From the NCBI RefSeq assembly GCF_040954645.1, contig NC_092803.1, forward strand, positions 124,391,961 through 124,455,960: 64,000 bases of DNA, read 5' to 3'. The notes under the pieces are model-generated. The model was not told the origin of the DNA, searched no databases, and worked only from the letters and a program-made list of their open reading frames with translations. Origin of the DNA: Diabrotica undecimpunctata. Taxonomy: Eukaryota; Arthropoda; Insecta; Coleoptera; Chrysomelidae. Below are positions 22,801 to 32,316 of the stretch, in pieces (position 1 is the stretch's first letter; each line of letters opens with the position of its first letter). A program made the translations under genes and the position numbers.

Positions 22801-22810
22801 TTATTATTAT

Positions 22811-24316
22811 CCAGATTTAGCCATACGGCTCACACTCCCTCTAAGGGGAAAATTCACTCATCCCAGATACCTACGGTATCAAAAGGATTGAGCTCTGGTG
22901 GGACTCTTTCCATGTTATCGAGTCCTAGGTGACTTGGTATGTCGGTGAATCTCCCAAAAATTTTCGTACGCATCTGGACGTCGAAAGTAACACAGCTTTC
23001 TGCATAATCTTATATAGATGTTCATTTAGACCCAGCTTTTTTATGTTTTCTAGGAGGCTCTTCGGGATGACTCCAGTGGTAGAAAGAATAATAGGTATCG
23101 TCTGGGTACTTTCCATTCTCCATTGTCTCCTGATTTGTATTTCTAGATCTCTGTACTTGGCGATCTTTTCGTTATATTTAACACGTAAATTATTGGTGTT
23201 GGGTATCGCCACATCAATAAGTGTTGTTTGCCTAGTAATTTTATTAACTAGTATGACATCGGGTCTATTATGGGCCACTGGTTGGTCTGTAAGCACAGTG
23301 CGGTCCCAGTATAGCTTGTAGTTGTCATTTTCAAGCATTCTATCAGGGAGGTATTGATAATAAGGAAGATGGTCGGTTTGGATAAGTCCCAGTTTGTCAG
23401 CTAGTTCTTGGTGGATAATCTTTCCTACTGTGTCATGACGTTCTTTATAATCAGTACCGACAAATGCCTGGCAGCCACCGGTAAGATGTTGGATGGTTTC
23501 TTGGGCTTGGCATCCATATCGGCATTTATCATTTTGGACTTGAGGATCTTTAACAATATATTTCAGGTAATTTTTAGTTGGAATAACCTGATCCTGAATG
23601 GCAAGTAGGAAACCCTCAGTCTCGGGAAACATCCTTCCTGATGTCAACCAATAGTTCGACGCTGTATTGTCGACATATTCTTGGCTGATCTCATTAAGAT
23701 GTCGCCCATGCAGAGGTTTACTCATCCAGGCGCGCATTTTGTCTTGCTTAGACAGGTGGTTTATGCGCATTTCTTGTTCCCCCAGTTTAAGCGGTGTCGT
23801 ATCATCTACTGCGCAAATTGCTCGATGTAAAGTAGATGTCTCAGCCTGTACCTGAAAATAAGTTCTTAAATTAGCAATTTGTTTATCCAATTGCTCACCT
23901 ATATCCATAAGTCCTCTTCCCCCTTGATACCGCGGTAATGTTGTTCTCTCTACTGCACTACGTGGATGATGTTTTTGTGCCATTGTGAGAAGTGTTCTTA
24001 CTTTCCGCTGAAGACCCTCTATATCCGTTTTTGACCACTTTATAATACCAAATGAGTAGCTCAGCGCGGAACAGGCGTACGTATTTAATGCCTTAAACAA
24101 ATTTTTACTGTTAAGATATGACCGATTTAGTTGTCTTACTCTTCGTACGAACTCCGAAGTTAGTTCAGTTTTCATTTGTTTATGGTCAATTTTCCGCGCT
24201 TGTTTTACTCCGAGATATTTGTACATATCATTTTCACCCATTGCCTCGATGTTTTGGCCATCTTGCATATCGAAACCTCCGGGCTGAACCTTTCCTCTGA
24301 CTATGTTTAGTATACG
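22811..24316 (-). mobile_element. R4/Dong-like retrotransposon copy 1 (subfamily B), 5'-truncated
   Basis: The 3' end (…CTGG on the minus strand) is at 22811, next to TTATTATTAT. Sequence matching the full-length B copies runs to TATACG at 24316 and then changes abruptly into irregular TTATT repeats. This 5' truncation, from incomplete reverse transcription, removes about 60% of the element. It is the most downstream unit of the array in the direction of transcription. Confidence 0.9.
22925..24316 (-). CDS. Dong-like ORF, C-terminal 460 or so codons (copy 1)
   Basis: The frame is open from the truncation point to the stop at 22925; the first internal Met is at 24268. It retains the region after the RT: the CCHC knuckle CRYGCQAQETIQHLTGGC, and the endonuclease with RPDVILV and LIDVAIP. 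The RT active site is lost. Changes relative to the full-length B copies include LTMAQKHH for LTKAQKHH and GDSPTYQVT at the end. There is no stop, so the truncated copy is recent, but it lacks any start of its own and is not functional. Confidence 0.8.
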   Translation of the reverse strand, partial: RILNIVRGKVQPGGFDMQDGQNIEAMGENDMYKYLGVKQARKIDHKQMKTELTSEFVRRVRQLNRSYLNSKNLFKALNTYACSALSYSFGIIKWSKTDIEGLQRKVRTLLTMAQKHHPRSAVERTTLPRYQGGRGLMDIGEQLDKQIANLRTYFQVQAETSTLHRAICAVDDTTPLKLGEQEMRINHLSKQDKMRAWMSKPLHGRHLNEISQEYVDNTASNYWLTSGRMFPETEGFLLAIQDQVIPTKNYLKYIVKDPQVQNDKCRYGCQAQETIQHLTGGCQAFVGTDYKERHDTVGKIIHQELADKLGLIQTDHLPYYQYLPDRMLENDNYKLYWDRTVLTDQPVAHNRPDVILVNKITRQTTLIDVAIPNTNNLRVKYNEKIAKYRDLEIQIRRQWRMESTQTIPIILSTTGVIPKSLLENIKKLGLNEHLYKIMQKAVLLSTSRCVRKFLGDSPTYQVT

Positions 24317-24359
24317 TTTATTATTTTATTATTATTTAGTTTATTATTATTATTATTAT

Positions 24360-24425
24360 CCAGATTTAGCCATACGGCTCACACTCCCTCTAAGGGGAAA
24401 ATTCACTCATCCCAGATACCTACGG
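24360..24425 (-). mobile_element. 66-bp 3'-terminal fragment of a Dong-like element (fragment a)
   Basis: Exactly the last 66 bp of the element (CCAGATTTAG… to …CCTACGG on the plus strand), flanked on both sides by TTATT repeats. It is an extreme 5' truncation and counts as a separate insertion event in the array. Confidence 0.9.
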
Positions 24426-24564
24426 TTATTATTATTATTATTATTATTATCCAGATTTAGCCATACGGCTCACACTCCCTCTAAGGGGAAAATTCACTCA
24501 TCCCAGATACCTACGGTATCAAAAGGATTGAGCTCTGGTGGGACTCTTTCCATGTTATCGAGTC

Positions 24565-27500
24565 CTAGGTGACTTGGTACATCGGTGTATCTCCCAAAAA
24601 TTTTCGAACGCATCTGGACGTCGAAAGTAGCACAGCTTTCTGCATGATCTTATATAGATGTTCATTTAGACCCAGCTTTCTTATGTTTTCTAGAAGGTTC
24701 TTCGGGATGACTCCAGTGGTAGAAAGAATAATAGGTATCGTCTGGGTACTTTCCATTCTCCATTGTCTCCTTATTTGTATTTCCAGATCTCTGTACTTGG
24801 CGATCTTTTCGTTGTACTTAACACGCAGATTATTGTTGTTAGGTATCGCCACATCGATTAGTGTTGTTTGTCTTGTAAGTTTATTAACTAGCACGAGATC
24901 TGGTCTGTTATGTGCTACAGTTTGGTCTGTGAGCACAGTGCGATCCCAGTATAGCTTGTAGTTGTCATTCTCAAGCATACTCTCAGGAACGTATTGATAA
25001 TATGGGAGATGGTTTGTTTGTAGAAGTCCCAGTTTAAAAGCTATCTCTTGATGGAGGATCTTTCCTACTGAGTCATGCCGTTCCTTATAGTCAGTTGCAG
25101 CAAATGCCTGGCAGCCCCCGGTCAGATGTTGGATGGTTTCTTGGGCTTGACATCCATATCGGCATTTGTCGTTTTGGACCTGAGGGTCTTTGACGATATA
25201 TTTCAGGTAATTTTTTGTTGGTATAACCTGATCCTGAATGGCCAGTAGTGAACCTTCTGTTTCAGGGAACATCTTTCCTGATGTCAGCCAATAGTTCGAC
25301 GCTATATTGTCGACATGGTCTTGACTGACCTCATGGGGATGTCGCCCGTGCAGAGGTTTACCCATCCAGGTGCGCATTTTTTCGTCCTTAGTAAGATGGT
25401 TTATGCGCATTTCTGGTTCCCTCAGTTTGATCGGTGTTGTATCATCTACTGCGCAAATCGCGCGATGTAGAGTAGATGTCTCAGCCTGCACCTGAAAATA
25501 AGTTCTTAAATTAGTAATTTGTTTTTCTAGTTGCTCACTTATATCCATAAGTCCTCGTCCTCCTAAATACCGCGGTAATGTCGTTCTTTCTACTGCACTT
25601 CGAGGATGGTGTTTTGTGAGGTGTGTTCGTACTTTTCGCTGAAGATTTTCTATATCGGTTTTTGTCCACTTAACAATACCAAATGAGTAGCTAAGCGCGG
25701 AACATGCGTAGGTGTTTAGTGCCTTAAACAAATTTTTACTGTTAAGATGTGAACGAAGCAGCTGTTTTACCCTTCGTATAAACTCAGTAGTTATCTCAGT
25801 TTTCATTTGCTTATGGTCAATCTTCCGAGCTTGCTTTATTCCGAGGTATTTATACATATCATTTTCACCCATGGCCTCGATGTTCTGGCCGTTTTGCATA
25901 TCGAATCCGCCGGGCTGAACCTTTCCTTTGATTATATTTAAGACACGGCACTTGTCAAGACCGAAGTGCATACTAATATCATTAGAGAAATTTTCTACTG
26001 TTTTTAGCATCTGATCCAGGTGGCTTCGAGTGGAAGCTAGTAGTTTTAAATCATCCATATACAATAGATGATTAAGCTTTGCAACAACAGTGGTGTTATT
26101 TTTGATGCTAAAACCTGTGTTAGTTGAGTTCAGTATCTGGGATAGGGGGTTCATCGCTAGACAAAACCACAGTGGGCTCAACGAATCTCCTTGAAATAGG
26201 CCCCGGTTGATTGCAATATTTTCAGTTTCGATATTGTTTTCACCAGGTATTTTGAGGTGAATTTTTGTCTTCCAATCTGACATTATATGTTTTAAAAAGG
26301 TCACTATGTTATCATCGACTTTATATATTTTTAATATATCTATAAGCCATTCATGTGGCACTGAATCAAACGCTTTCTTGTAGTCGATGAAAGCAGTAAA
26401 GAGATTCCGTTTTTTGCTATATGCTTGGTTAGAAATGACAGAGTCGATGATAAGTTGTTCTTTGCAGCCCATGGAACCCTTAGCGCATCCTTTCTGTTGT
26501 GGCTCTATGATATTGTTTAGAGCACAGTGTTGGTTGATACGCCGGGCTACACAGGATGTGACCAATTTATACAGAGTTGGATGACAAGTAATTGGGCGGT
26601 ACTTGGTTGGATCTTGGGTGTTATTTTGATCTTTGGGAATTAAATAAGTTGTTCCCTGGGTTAGGAAAGATGGTATTTCCTGCGGATTAGAAATAGTGTT
26701 ATTAATTACTGCTGATAGGCACTCATGAATACTCCAGAACTTTTTAAGCCAGAAGTTCTGAACGCCATCTGGTCCAGGAGATTTCCAGTTATGAAGCTCT
26801 TTGATAATATTTGAAACTTCTTCAGTGGTGAAGGGTTCGTAGGGAGCAGTAACGTAGTGTTGGCAGTTGTGCGCCGTATCTTCGATCCATCCAGCATTGG
26901 TGTTAAGAGCGGCTGGTGTGGAAAGTTGATTTCCCCAAAACTCATGGATTTCTTCTCGGCTTGGGTAAGATTTATTGGCACTTTCTGCAGTAGAATTGAG
27001 TTTCCGATAGAACGCCTTCTCGGCATTTTCAAAAAGCGTATTGTCACATTTTCGTTTGTTACTAATTTTGTATCTCCTTAGTCGGCCTGAGTAAACGGAA
27101 AGCTTTTGTTTTAATGTATCCAGGCACTGTTGTGCTGTGTTGTTTTCTGGATTATATTGTGAGTGTCTTGCGGTGGTTAGCATTATTTCTTCAGCTCTTC
27201 TGATTACTTTTCTACTTGTTGTTCCTCGAACATATTCCGTGATTTGACCAATGTCCCTACGTAATGATTCAATTTTCGTTAGCAGCCGTTTTTCCCAAGG
27301 TGCAACTCTGTTATCTGCCCCTCCGATATTAGTACCCCGTCGTGTTCTGGTCTTAATGCCCATAACATTAGCAATTGCTGTTGCTGCACAGTAAATCAGC
27401 GTGTGCATATATTCCAATGTATGGGCTTCTACGACATAATTGGGCAGAACTTCAGTGTTCACAATTTGTAACAGCACTCCTAGTTTCTTACAAGAGTTTA

Positions 27501-28203
27501 CTCTTGGTAGCGGTGGTCTGCTAAGTGGGTTTGTTCCATTAAACTCTTGTACGGCGCGTGCCATTTCGTTAACTAGGCTATCGCGCAACTCATTCCCCTG
27601 CTGTGTATTATCAGGTTGAGTTTCTTGTTCTTGTATGACAACCTCAGGAATTGGCTCTTGTATTTCGTTAAGGGCTTGATTTCCAACTACCTCTTGATTA
27701 TGAATCTCCCGTTCGACTTCGCTTCTGATGTTATTGCGTCTATTCTCTGGGATCAGATTATTTCTGATAATTACCCGGTATTGATCTGCTACTCGTTGTT
27801 CAGATACTTGGATTTCTGGGTACTCTCTGCAAAATTCGGCATACAGATTTTGTCGATAGCCGATCGTTTCTTGACCGAGGTTTGTCACCTTATAATAAAA
27901 GCGCAAAATATTTTCATTCATGGACACAGTCCATTTCATGCGCTGCCTCGGTCGTCCCGCTTGAGTGAGCGCCGGCTGATGTTCCAGCGCAGCACCTTCA
28001 GCGAGCGGAGCTCTTGTTGTTGTTTGGCTCGCTTGTGGTTGTTGTTCTTGTTGGGCTGTAGCTGATTGTATGACAGGGGCCCGCCTCCTCAACACCCTGC
28101 CACCGACGTCCCGCATGCTGTCACGTCCAGCGCCGGCTCCAGACGTGCCCTGGCGATCCCCAGGCAGCGACCCTAAACATAAATTATTATACTCCATTAT
28201 CAT
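24565..28203 (-). CDS. Dong-like single ORF protein, 1212 aa (copy 2)
   Basis: Intact frame with the same domains as copy 3. It differs by an in-frame 9-bp deletion (LTKHHPRS in place of LTKAQKHHPRS) between RT and knuckle, flanked by a repeated TTTGTG, so probably replication slippage. The other differences from copy 3 are a handful of single residues (for example N-N-R near residue 153, H for L in CHPTLYK, H for R in KIHLKI). RT YMDD, knuckle and PD-D residues are all present, so the protein may still be functional. Confidence 0.92.
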   Translation of the reverse strand: MIMEYNNLCLGSLPGDRQGTSGAGAGRDSMRDVGGRVLRRRAPVIQSATAQQEQQPQASQTTTRAPLAEGAALEHQPALTQAGRPRQRMKWTVSMNENILRFYYKVTNLGQETIGYRQNLYAEFCREYPEIQVSEQRVADQYRVIIRNNLIPENRRNNIRSEVEREIHNQEVVGNQALNEIQEPIPEVVIQEQETQPDNTQQGNELRDSLVNEMARAVQEFNGTNPLSRPPLPRVNSCKKLGVLLQIVNTEVLPNYVVEAHTLEYMHTLIYCAATAIANVMGIKTRTRRGTNIGGADNRVAPWEKRLLTKIESLRRDIGQITEYVRGTTSRKVIRRAEEIMLTTARHSQYNPENNTAQQCLDTLKQKLSVYSGRLRRYKISNKRKCDNTLFENAEKAFYRKLNSTAESANKSYPSREEIHEFWGNQLSTPAALNTNAGWIEDTAHNCQHYVTAPYEPFTTEEVSNIIKELHNWKSPGPDGVQNFWLKKFWSIHECLSAVINNTISNPQEIPSFLTQGTTYLIPKDQNNTQDPTKYRPITCHPTLYKLVTSCVARRINQHCALNNIIEPQQKGCAKGSMGCKEQLIIDSVISNQAYSKKRNLFTAFIDYKKAFDSVPHEWLIDILKIYKVDDNIVTFLKHIMSDWKTKIHLKIPGENNIETENIAINRGLFQGDSLSPLWFCLAMNPLSQILNSTNTGFSIKNNTTVVAKLNHLLYMDDLKLLASTRSHLDQMLKTVENFSNDISMHFGLDKCRVLNIIKGKVQPGGFDMQNGQNIEAMGENDMYKYLGIKQARKIDHKQMKTEITTEFIRRVKQLLRSHLNSKNLFKALNTYACSALSYSFGIVKWTKTDIENLQRKVRTHLTKHHPRSAVERTTLPRYLGGRGLMDISEQLEKQITNLRTYFQVQAETSTLHRAICAVDDTTPIKLREPEMRINHLTKDEKMRTWMGKPLHGRHPHEVSQDHVDNIASNYWLTSGKMFPETEGSLLAIQDQVIPTKNYLKYIVKDPQVQNDKCRYGCQAQETIQHLTGGCQAFAATDYKERHDSVGKILHQEIAFKLGLLQTNHLPYYQYVPESMLENDNYKLYWDRTVLTDQTVAHNRPDLVLVNKLTRQTTLIDVAIPNNNNLRVKYNEKIAKYRDLEIQIRRQWRMESTQTIPIILSTTGVIPKNLLENIRKLGLNEHLYKIMQKAVLLSTSRCVRKFLGDTPMYQVT

Positions 28204-28358
28204 GGGTGTGCATTTTATACCTACTGCCAGGTGTCAGTTTTTGTTCCACGGCAGGTATCCCTGCTACCCTCTGGGTATCTGCGCTACGAATACCCAGAGA
28301 GCATCCCCCATTCGCAGGGGGCCGCGCCTGATAGAAGAACTGACAAAAAACTCCCACA
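28204..28358 (-). ncRNA. Structured 5' UTR of copy 2 (possible HDV-like self-cleaving fold)
   Basis: Same 5' leader as in copies 3, 4 and 6. Minus-strand order: TGTGGGAG end, GUCAGUU, CCCCC/GGGGG hairpin, CUCUGGGUAU/AUACCCAGAG hairpin, GCAGG/CCUGC hairpin, AACUGAC. See the entry for copy 3 for the interpretation. Confidence 0.45.
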
Positions 28359-28513
28359 GGTTATTATACTCCCATAGGTATTATTATTATTATTATTATC
28401 CAGATTTAGCCATACGGCTCACACTCCCTCTAAGGGGAAAATTCACTCATCCCAGATTCCTACGGTATCAAAAGGATTGAGCTCTGGTGGGACTCTTTCC
28501 ATGTTATCGAGTC

Positions 28514-31500
28514 CTAGGTGACTTGGTACATCGGTGTATCTCCCAAAAATTTTCGAACGCATCTGGACGTCGAAAGTAGCACAGCTTTCTGCATGATCTT
28601 ATATAGATGTTCATTTAGACCCAGCTTTCTTATGTTTTCTAGAAGGTTCTTCGGGATGACTCCAGTGGTAGAAAGAATAATAGGTATCGTCTGGGTACTT
28701 TCCATTCTCCATTGTCTCCTTATTTGTATTTCCAGATCTCTGTACTTGGCGATCTTTTCGTTGTACTTAACACGCAGATTATTGTTGTTAGGTATCGCCA
28801 CATCGATTAGTGTTGTTTGTCTTGTAAGTTTATTAACTAGCACGAGATCTGGTCTGTTATGTGCTACAGTTTGGTCTGTGAGCACAGTGCGATCCCAGTA
28901 TAGCTTGTAGTTGTCATTCTCAAGCATACTCTCAGGAACGTATTGATAATATGGGAGATGGTTTGTTTGTAGAAGTCCCAGTTTAAAAGCTATCTCTTGA
29001 TGGAGGATCTTTCCTACTGAGTCATGCCGTTCCTTATAGTCAGTTGCAGCAAATGCCTGGCAGCCCCCGGTAAGATGTTGGATGGTTTCTTGGGCTTGAC
29101 ATCCATATCGGCATTTGTCGTTTTGGACCTGAGGGTCTTTGACGATATATTTCAGGTAATTTTTTGTTGGTATAACCTGATCCTGAATGGCCAGTAGTGA
29201 ACCTTCTGTTTCAGGGAACATCTTTCCTGATGTCAGCCAATAGTTCGACGCTATATTGTCGACATGGTCTTGACTGACCTCATGGGGATGTCGCCCGTGC
29301 AGAGGTTTACCCATCCAGGTGCGCATTTTTTCGTCCTTAGTAAGATGGTTTATGCGCATTTCTGGTTCCCTCAGTTTGATCGGTGTTGTATCATCTACTG
29401 CGCAAATCGCGCGATGTAGAGTAGATGTCTCAGCCTGCACCTGAAAATAAGTTCTTAAATTAGTAATTTGTTTTTCTAGTTGCTCACTTATATCCATAAG
29501 TCCTCGTCCTCCTAAATACCGCGGTAATGTCGTTCTTTCTACTGCACTTCGAGGATGGTGTTTTTGTGCCTTTGTGAGGTGTGTTCGTACTTTTCGCTGA
29601 AGATTTTCTATATCGGTTTTTGTCCACTTAACAATACCAAATGAGTAGCTAAGCGCGGAACATGCGTAGGTGTTTAGTGCCTTAAACAAATTTTTACTGT
29701 TAAGATGTGAACGAAGCAGCTGTTTTACCCTTCGTATAAACTCAGTAGTTATCTCAGTTTTCATTTGCTTATGGTCAATCTTCCGAGCTTGCTTTATTCC
29801 GAGGTATTTATACATATCATTTTCACCCATGGCCTCGATGTTCTGGCCGTTTTGCATATCGAATCCGCCGGGCTGAACCTTTCCTTTGATTATATTTAAG
29901 ACACGGCACTTGTCAAGACCGAAGTGCATACTAATATCATTAGAGAAATTTTCTACTGTTTTTAGCATCTGATCCAGGTGGCTTCGAGTGGAAGCTAGTA
30001 GTTTTAAATCATCCATATACAATAGATGATTAAGCTTTGCAACAACAGTGGTGTTATTTTTGATGCTAAAACCTGTGTTAGTTGAGTTCAGTATCTGGGA
30101 TAGGGGGTTCATCGCTAGACAAAACCACAGTGGGCTCAACGAATCTCCTTGAAATAGGCCCCGGTTGATTGCAATATTTTCAGTTTCGATATTGTTTTCA
30201 CCAGGTATTTTGAGGCGAATTTTTGTCTTCCAATCTGACATTATATGTTTTAAAAAGGTCACTATGTTATCATCGACTTTATATATTTTTAATATATCTA
30301 TAAGCCATTCATGTGGCACTGAATCAAACGCTTTCTTGTAGTCGATGAAAGCAGTAAAGAGATTCCGTTTTTTGCTATATGCTTGGTTAGAAATGACAGA
30401 GTCGATGATAAGTTGTTCTTTGCAGCCCATGGAACCCTTAGCGCATCCTTTCTGTTGTGGCTCTATGATATTGTTTAGAGCACAGTGTTGGTTGATACGC
30501 CGGGCTACACAGGATGTGACCAATTTATACAGAGTTGGAAGACAAGTAATTGGGCGGTACTTGGTTGGATCTTGGGTGTTATTTTGATCTTTGGGAATTA
30601 AATAAGTTGTTCCCTGGGTTAGGAAAGATGGTATTTCCTGCGGATTAGAAATAGTGTTATTAATTACTGCTGATAGGCACTCATGAATACTCCAGAACTT
30701 TTTAAGCCAGAAGTTCTGAACGCCATCTGGTCCAGGAGATTTCCAGTTATGAAGCTCTTTGATAATATTTGAAACTTCTTCAGTGGTGAAGGGTTCGTAG
30801 GGAGCAGTAACGTAGTGTTGGCAGTTGTGCGCCGTATCTTCGATCCATCCAGCATTGGTGTTAAGAGCGGCTGGTGTGGAAAGTTGATTTCCCCAAAACT
30901 CATGGATTTCTTCTCGGCTTGGGTAAGATTTATTGGCACTTTCTGCAGTAGAATTGAGTTTCCGATAGAACGCCTTCTCGGCATTTTCAAAAAGCGTATT
31001 GTCACATTTTCGTTTGTTACTAATTTTGTATCTCCTTAGTCGGCCTGAGTAAACGGAAAGCTTTTGTTTTAATGTATCCAGGCACTGTTGTGCTGTGTTG
31101 TTTTCTGGATTATATTGTGAGTGTCTTGCGGTGGTTAGCATTATTTCTTCAGCTCTTCTGATTACTTTTCTACTTGTTGTTCCTCGAACATATTCCGTGA
31201 TTTGACCAATGTCCCTACGCAATGATTCAATTTTCGTTAGCAGCCGTTTTTCCCAAGGTGCAACTCTGTTATCTGCCCCTCCGATATTAGTACCCCGTCG
31301 TGTTCTGGTCTTAATGCCCATAACATTAGCAATTGCTGTTGCTGCACAGTAAATCAGCGTGTGCATATATTCCAATGTATGGGCTTCTACGACATAATTG
31401 GGCAGAACTTCAGTGTTCACAATTTGTAACAGCACTCCTAGTTTCTTACAAGAGTTTACTCTTGGTAGCGGTGGTCTGCTAAGTGGGTTTGTTCCATTAA

Positions 31501-32161
31501 ACTCTTGTACGGCGCGTGCCATTTCGTTAACTAGGCTATCGCGCAACTCGTTCTCCTGCTGTGTATTATCAGGTTGAGTTTCTTGTTCTTGTATGACAAC
31601 CTCAGGAATTGGCTCTTGTATTTCGTTAAGGGCTTGATTTCCAACTACCTCTTGATTATGAATCTCCCGTTCGACTTCGCTTCTGATGTTATTGCGTCTA
31701 GTCTCTGGGATCAGATTATTTCTGATAATTACCCGGTATTGATCTGCTACTCGTTGTTCAGATACTTGGATTTCTGGGTACTCTCTGCAAAATTCGGCAT
31801 ACAGATTTTGTCGATAGCCGATCGTTTCTTGACCGAGGTTTGTCACCTTATAATAAAAGCGCAAAATATTTTCATTCATGGACACAGTCCATTTCATGCG
31901 CTGCCTCGGTCGTCCCGCTTGAGTGAGCGCCGGCTGATGTTCCAGCGCAGCACCTTCAGCGAGCGGAGCTCTTGTTGTTGTTTGGCTCGCTTGTGGTTGT
32001 TGTTCTTGTTGGGCTGTAGCTGATTGTATGACAGGGGCCCGCCTCCTCAACACCCTGCCACCGACGTCCCGCATGCTGTCACGTCCAGCGCCGGCTCCAG
32101 ACGTGCCCTGGCGATCCCCAGGCAGCGACCCTAAACATAAATTATTATACTCCATTATCAT
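28514..32161 (-). CDS. Dong-like single ORF: HTH, reverse transcriptase, CCHC, restriction-like endonuclease, 1215 aa (copy 3)
   Basis: Drives target-primed reverse transcription: the endonuclease nicks TAA repeats and the RT copies its own RNA from the nick. Domains: a Gly/Arg-rich basic N-terminus (1-50); an HTH/Myb-like DNA-binding region (about 88-150, KWTVSMNENILRFYY to RVADQYRVI); a linker; RT from about 490 with SPGPDGVQNFW, catalytic D607 (FIDYKKAFDS), QGDSLSPLWF and Y715-D718 (YMDD). A C-X3-C-X7-H-X4-C knuckle starts at C1017, then the PD-D endonuclease with P1104-D1105 and D1120 (LIDVAIP) and a following YNEKIAKYRDLE helix. No N-terminal zinc finger is visible. This order (RT, CCHC, PD-D) matches the R2/R4 group. 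No stop or frameshift. The start was chosen as the first ATG after the conserved leader; the preceding sequence is non-coding. Confidence 0.95.
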   Translation of the reverse strand: MIMEYNNLCLGSLPGDRQGTSGAGAGRDSMRDVGGRVLRRRAPVIQSATAQQEQQPQASQTTTRAPLAEGAALEHQPALTQAGRPRQRMKWTVSMNENILRFYYKVTNLGQETIGYRQNLYAEFCREYPEIQVSEQRVADQYRVIIRNNLIPETRRNNIRSEVEREIHNQEVVGNQALNEIQEPIPEVVIQEQETQPDNTQQENELRDSLVNEMARAVQEFNGTNPLSRPPLPRVNSCKKLGVLLQIVNTEVLPNYVVEAHTLEYMHTLIYCAATAIANVMGIKTRTRRGTNIGGADNRVAPWEKRLLTKIESLRRDIGQITEYVRGTTSRKVIRRAEEIMLTTARHSQYNPENNTAQQCLDTLKQKLSVYSGRLRRYKISNKRKCDNTLFENAEKAFYRKLNSTAESANKSYPSREEIHEFWGNQLSTPAALNTNAGWIEDTAHNCQHYVTAPYEPFTTEEVSNIIKELHNWKSPGPDGVQNFWLKKFWSIHECLSAVINNTISNPQEIPSFLTQGTTYLIPKDQNNTQDPTKYRPITCLPTLYKLVTSCVARRINQHCALNNIIEPQQKGCAKGSMGCKEQLIIDSVISNQAYSKKRNLFTAFIDYKKAFDSVPHEWLIDILKIYKVDDNIVTFLKHIMSDWKTKIRLKIPGENNIETENIAINRGLFQGDSLSPLWFCLAMNPLSQILNSTNTGFSIKNNTTVVAKLNHLLYMDDLKLLASTRSHLDQMLKTVENFSNDISMHFGLDKCRVLNIIKGKVQPGGFDMQNGQNIEAMGENDMYKYLGIKQARKIDHKQMKTEITTEFIRRVKQLLRSHLNSKNLFKALNTYACSALSYSFGIVKWTKTDIENLQRKVRTHLTKAQKHHPRSAVERTTLPRYLGGRGLMDISEQLEKQITNLRTYFQVQAETSTLHRAICAVDDTTPIKLREPEMRINHLTKDEKMRTWMGKPLHGRHPHEVSQDHVDNIASNYWLTSGKMFPETEGSLLAIQDQVIPTKNYLKYIVKDPQVQNDKCRYGCQAQETIQHLTGGCQAFAATDYKERHDSVGKILHQEIAFKLGLLQTNHLPYYQYVPESMLENDNYKLYWDRTVLTDQTVAHNRPDLVLVNKLTRQTTLIDVAIPNNNNLRVKYNEKIAKYRDLEIQIRRQWRMESTQTIPIILSTTGVIPKNLLENIRKLGLNEHLYKIMQKAVLLSTSRCVRKFLGDTPMYQVT

Positions 32162-32316
32162 GGGTGTGCATTTTATACCTACTGCCAGGTGTCAGTTTTT
32201 GTTCCACGGCAGGTATCCCTGCTACCCTCTGGGTATCTGCGCTACGAATACCCAGAGAGCATCCCCCATTCGCAGGGGGCCGCGCCTGATAGAAGAACTG
32301 ACAAAAAACTCCCACA
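32162..32316 (-). ncRNA. Structured 5' UTR of copy 3 (possible HDV-like self-cleaving fold)
   Basis: On the minus strand the outer pair is GUCAGUU/AACUGAC. It encloses a CCCCC/GGGGG hairpin, a perfect 10-bp hairpin (stem 32227-32236 with 32248-32257, 11-nt loop) and a GCAGG-GAUA-CCUGC hairpin. The extreme 5' end GGGAG could pair with CUCUC just after the C/G hairpin. Pairing order P1-P2-P3-P1'-P4-P2' is that of HDV-like ribozymes, which R2 and R4 elements are known to carry at their 5' ends. CAAA precedes the P2' strand, as in J4/2. P1.1 is not established, so self-cleavage is inference. Confidence 0.5.

Larger units (their letters stand above)
24451..28358 (-). mobile_element. R4/Dong-like retrotransposon copy 2 (subfamily A), full length
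   Basis: About 3.9 kb from the 3' end at 24451 to the 5' terminus (TGTGGGAG on the minus strand) at 28358, flanked by TAA/TTA repeats at both ends. It is nearly identical to copy 3. Just beyond the 5' end, an 11-bp near-copy of the element's own 5' terminus (ACTCCCATAGG, 28368-28378) sits between short ATT repeats. Confidence 0.93.
28400..32316 (-). mobile_element. R4/Dong-like retrotransposon copy 3 (subfamily A), full length
   Basis: The reference full-length copy, 3.92 kb. The 3' end follows ATTATTATT at 28400 and the 5' terminus is at 32316, followed by GG and TTATTATTATT. The 3' UTR is about 110 nt and contains a GATACC-GTA-GGTATC hairpin. Single ORF, no poly(A), TAA-repeat target and an endonuclease downstream of the RT place it in the R4 clade; Dong of Bombyx is known to use TAA repeats. 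Confidence 0.95.
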
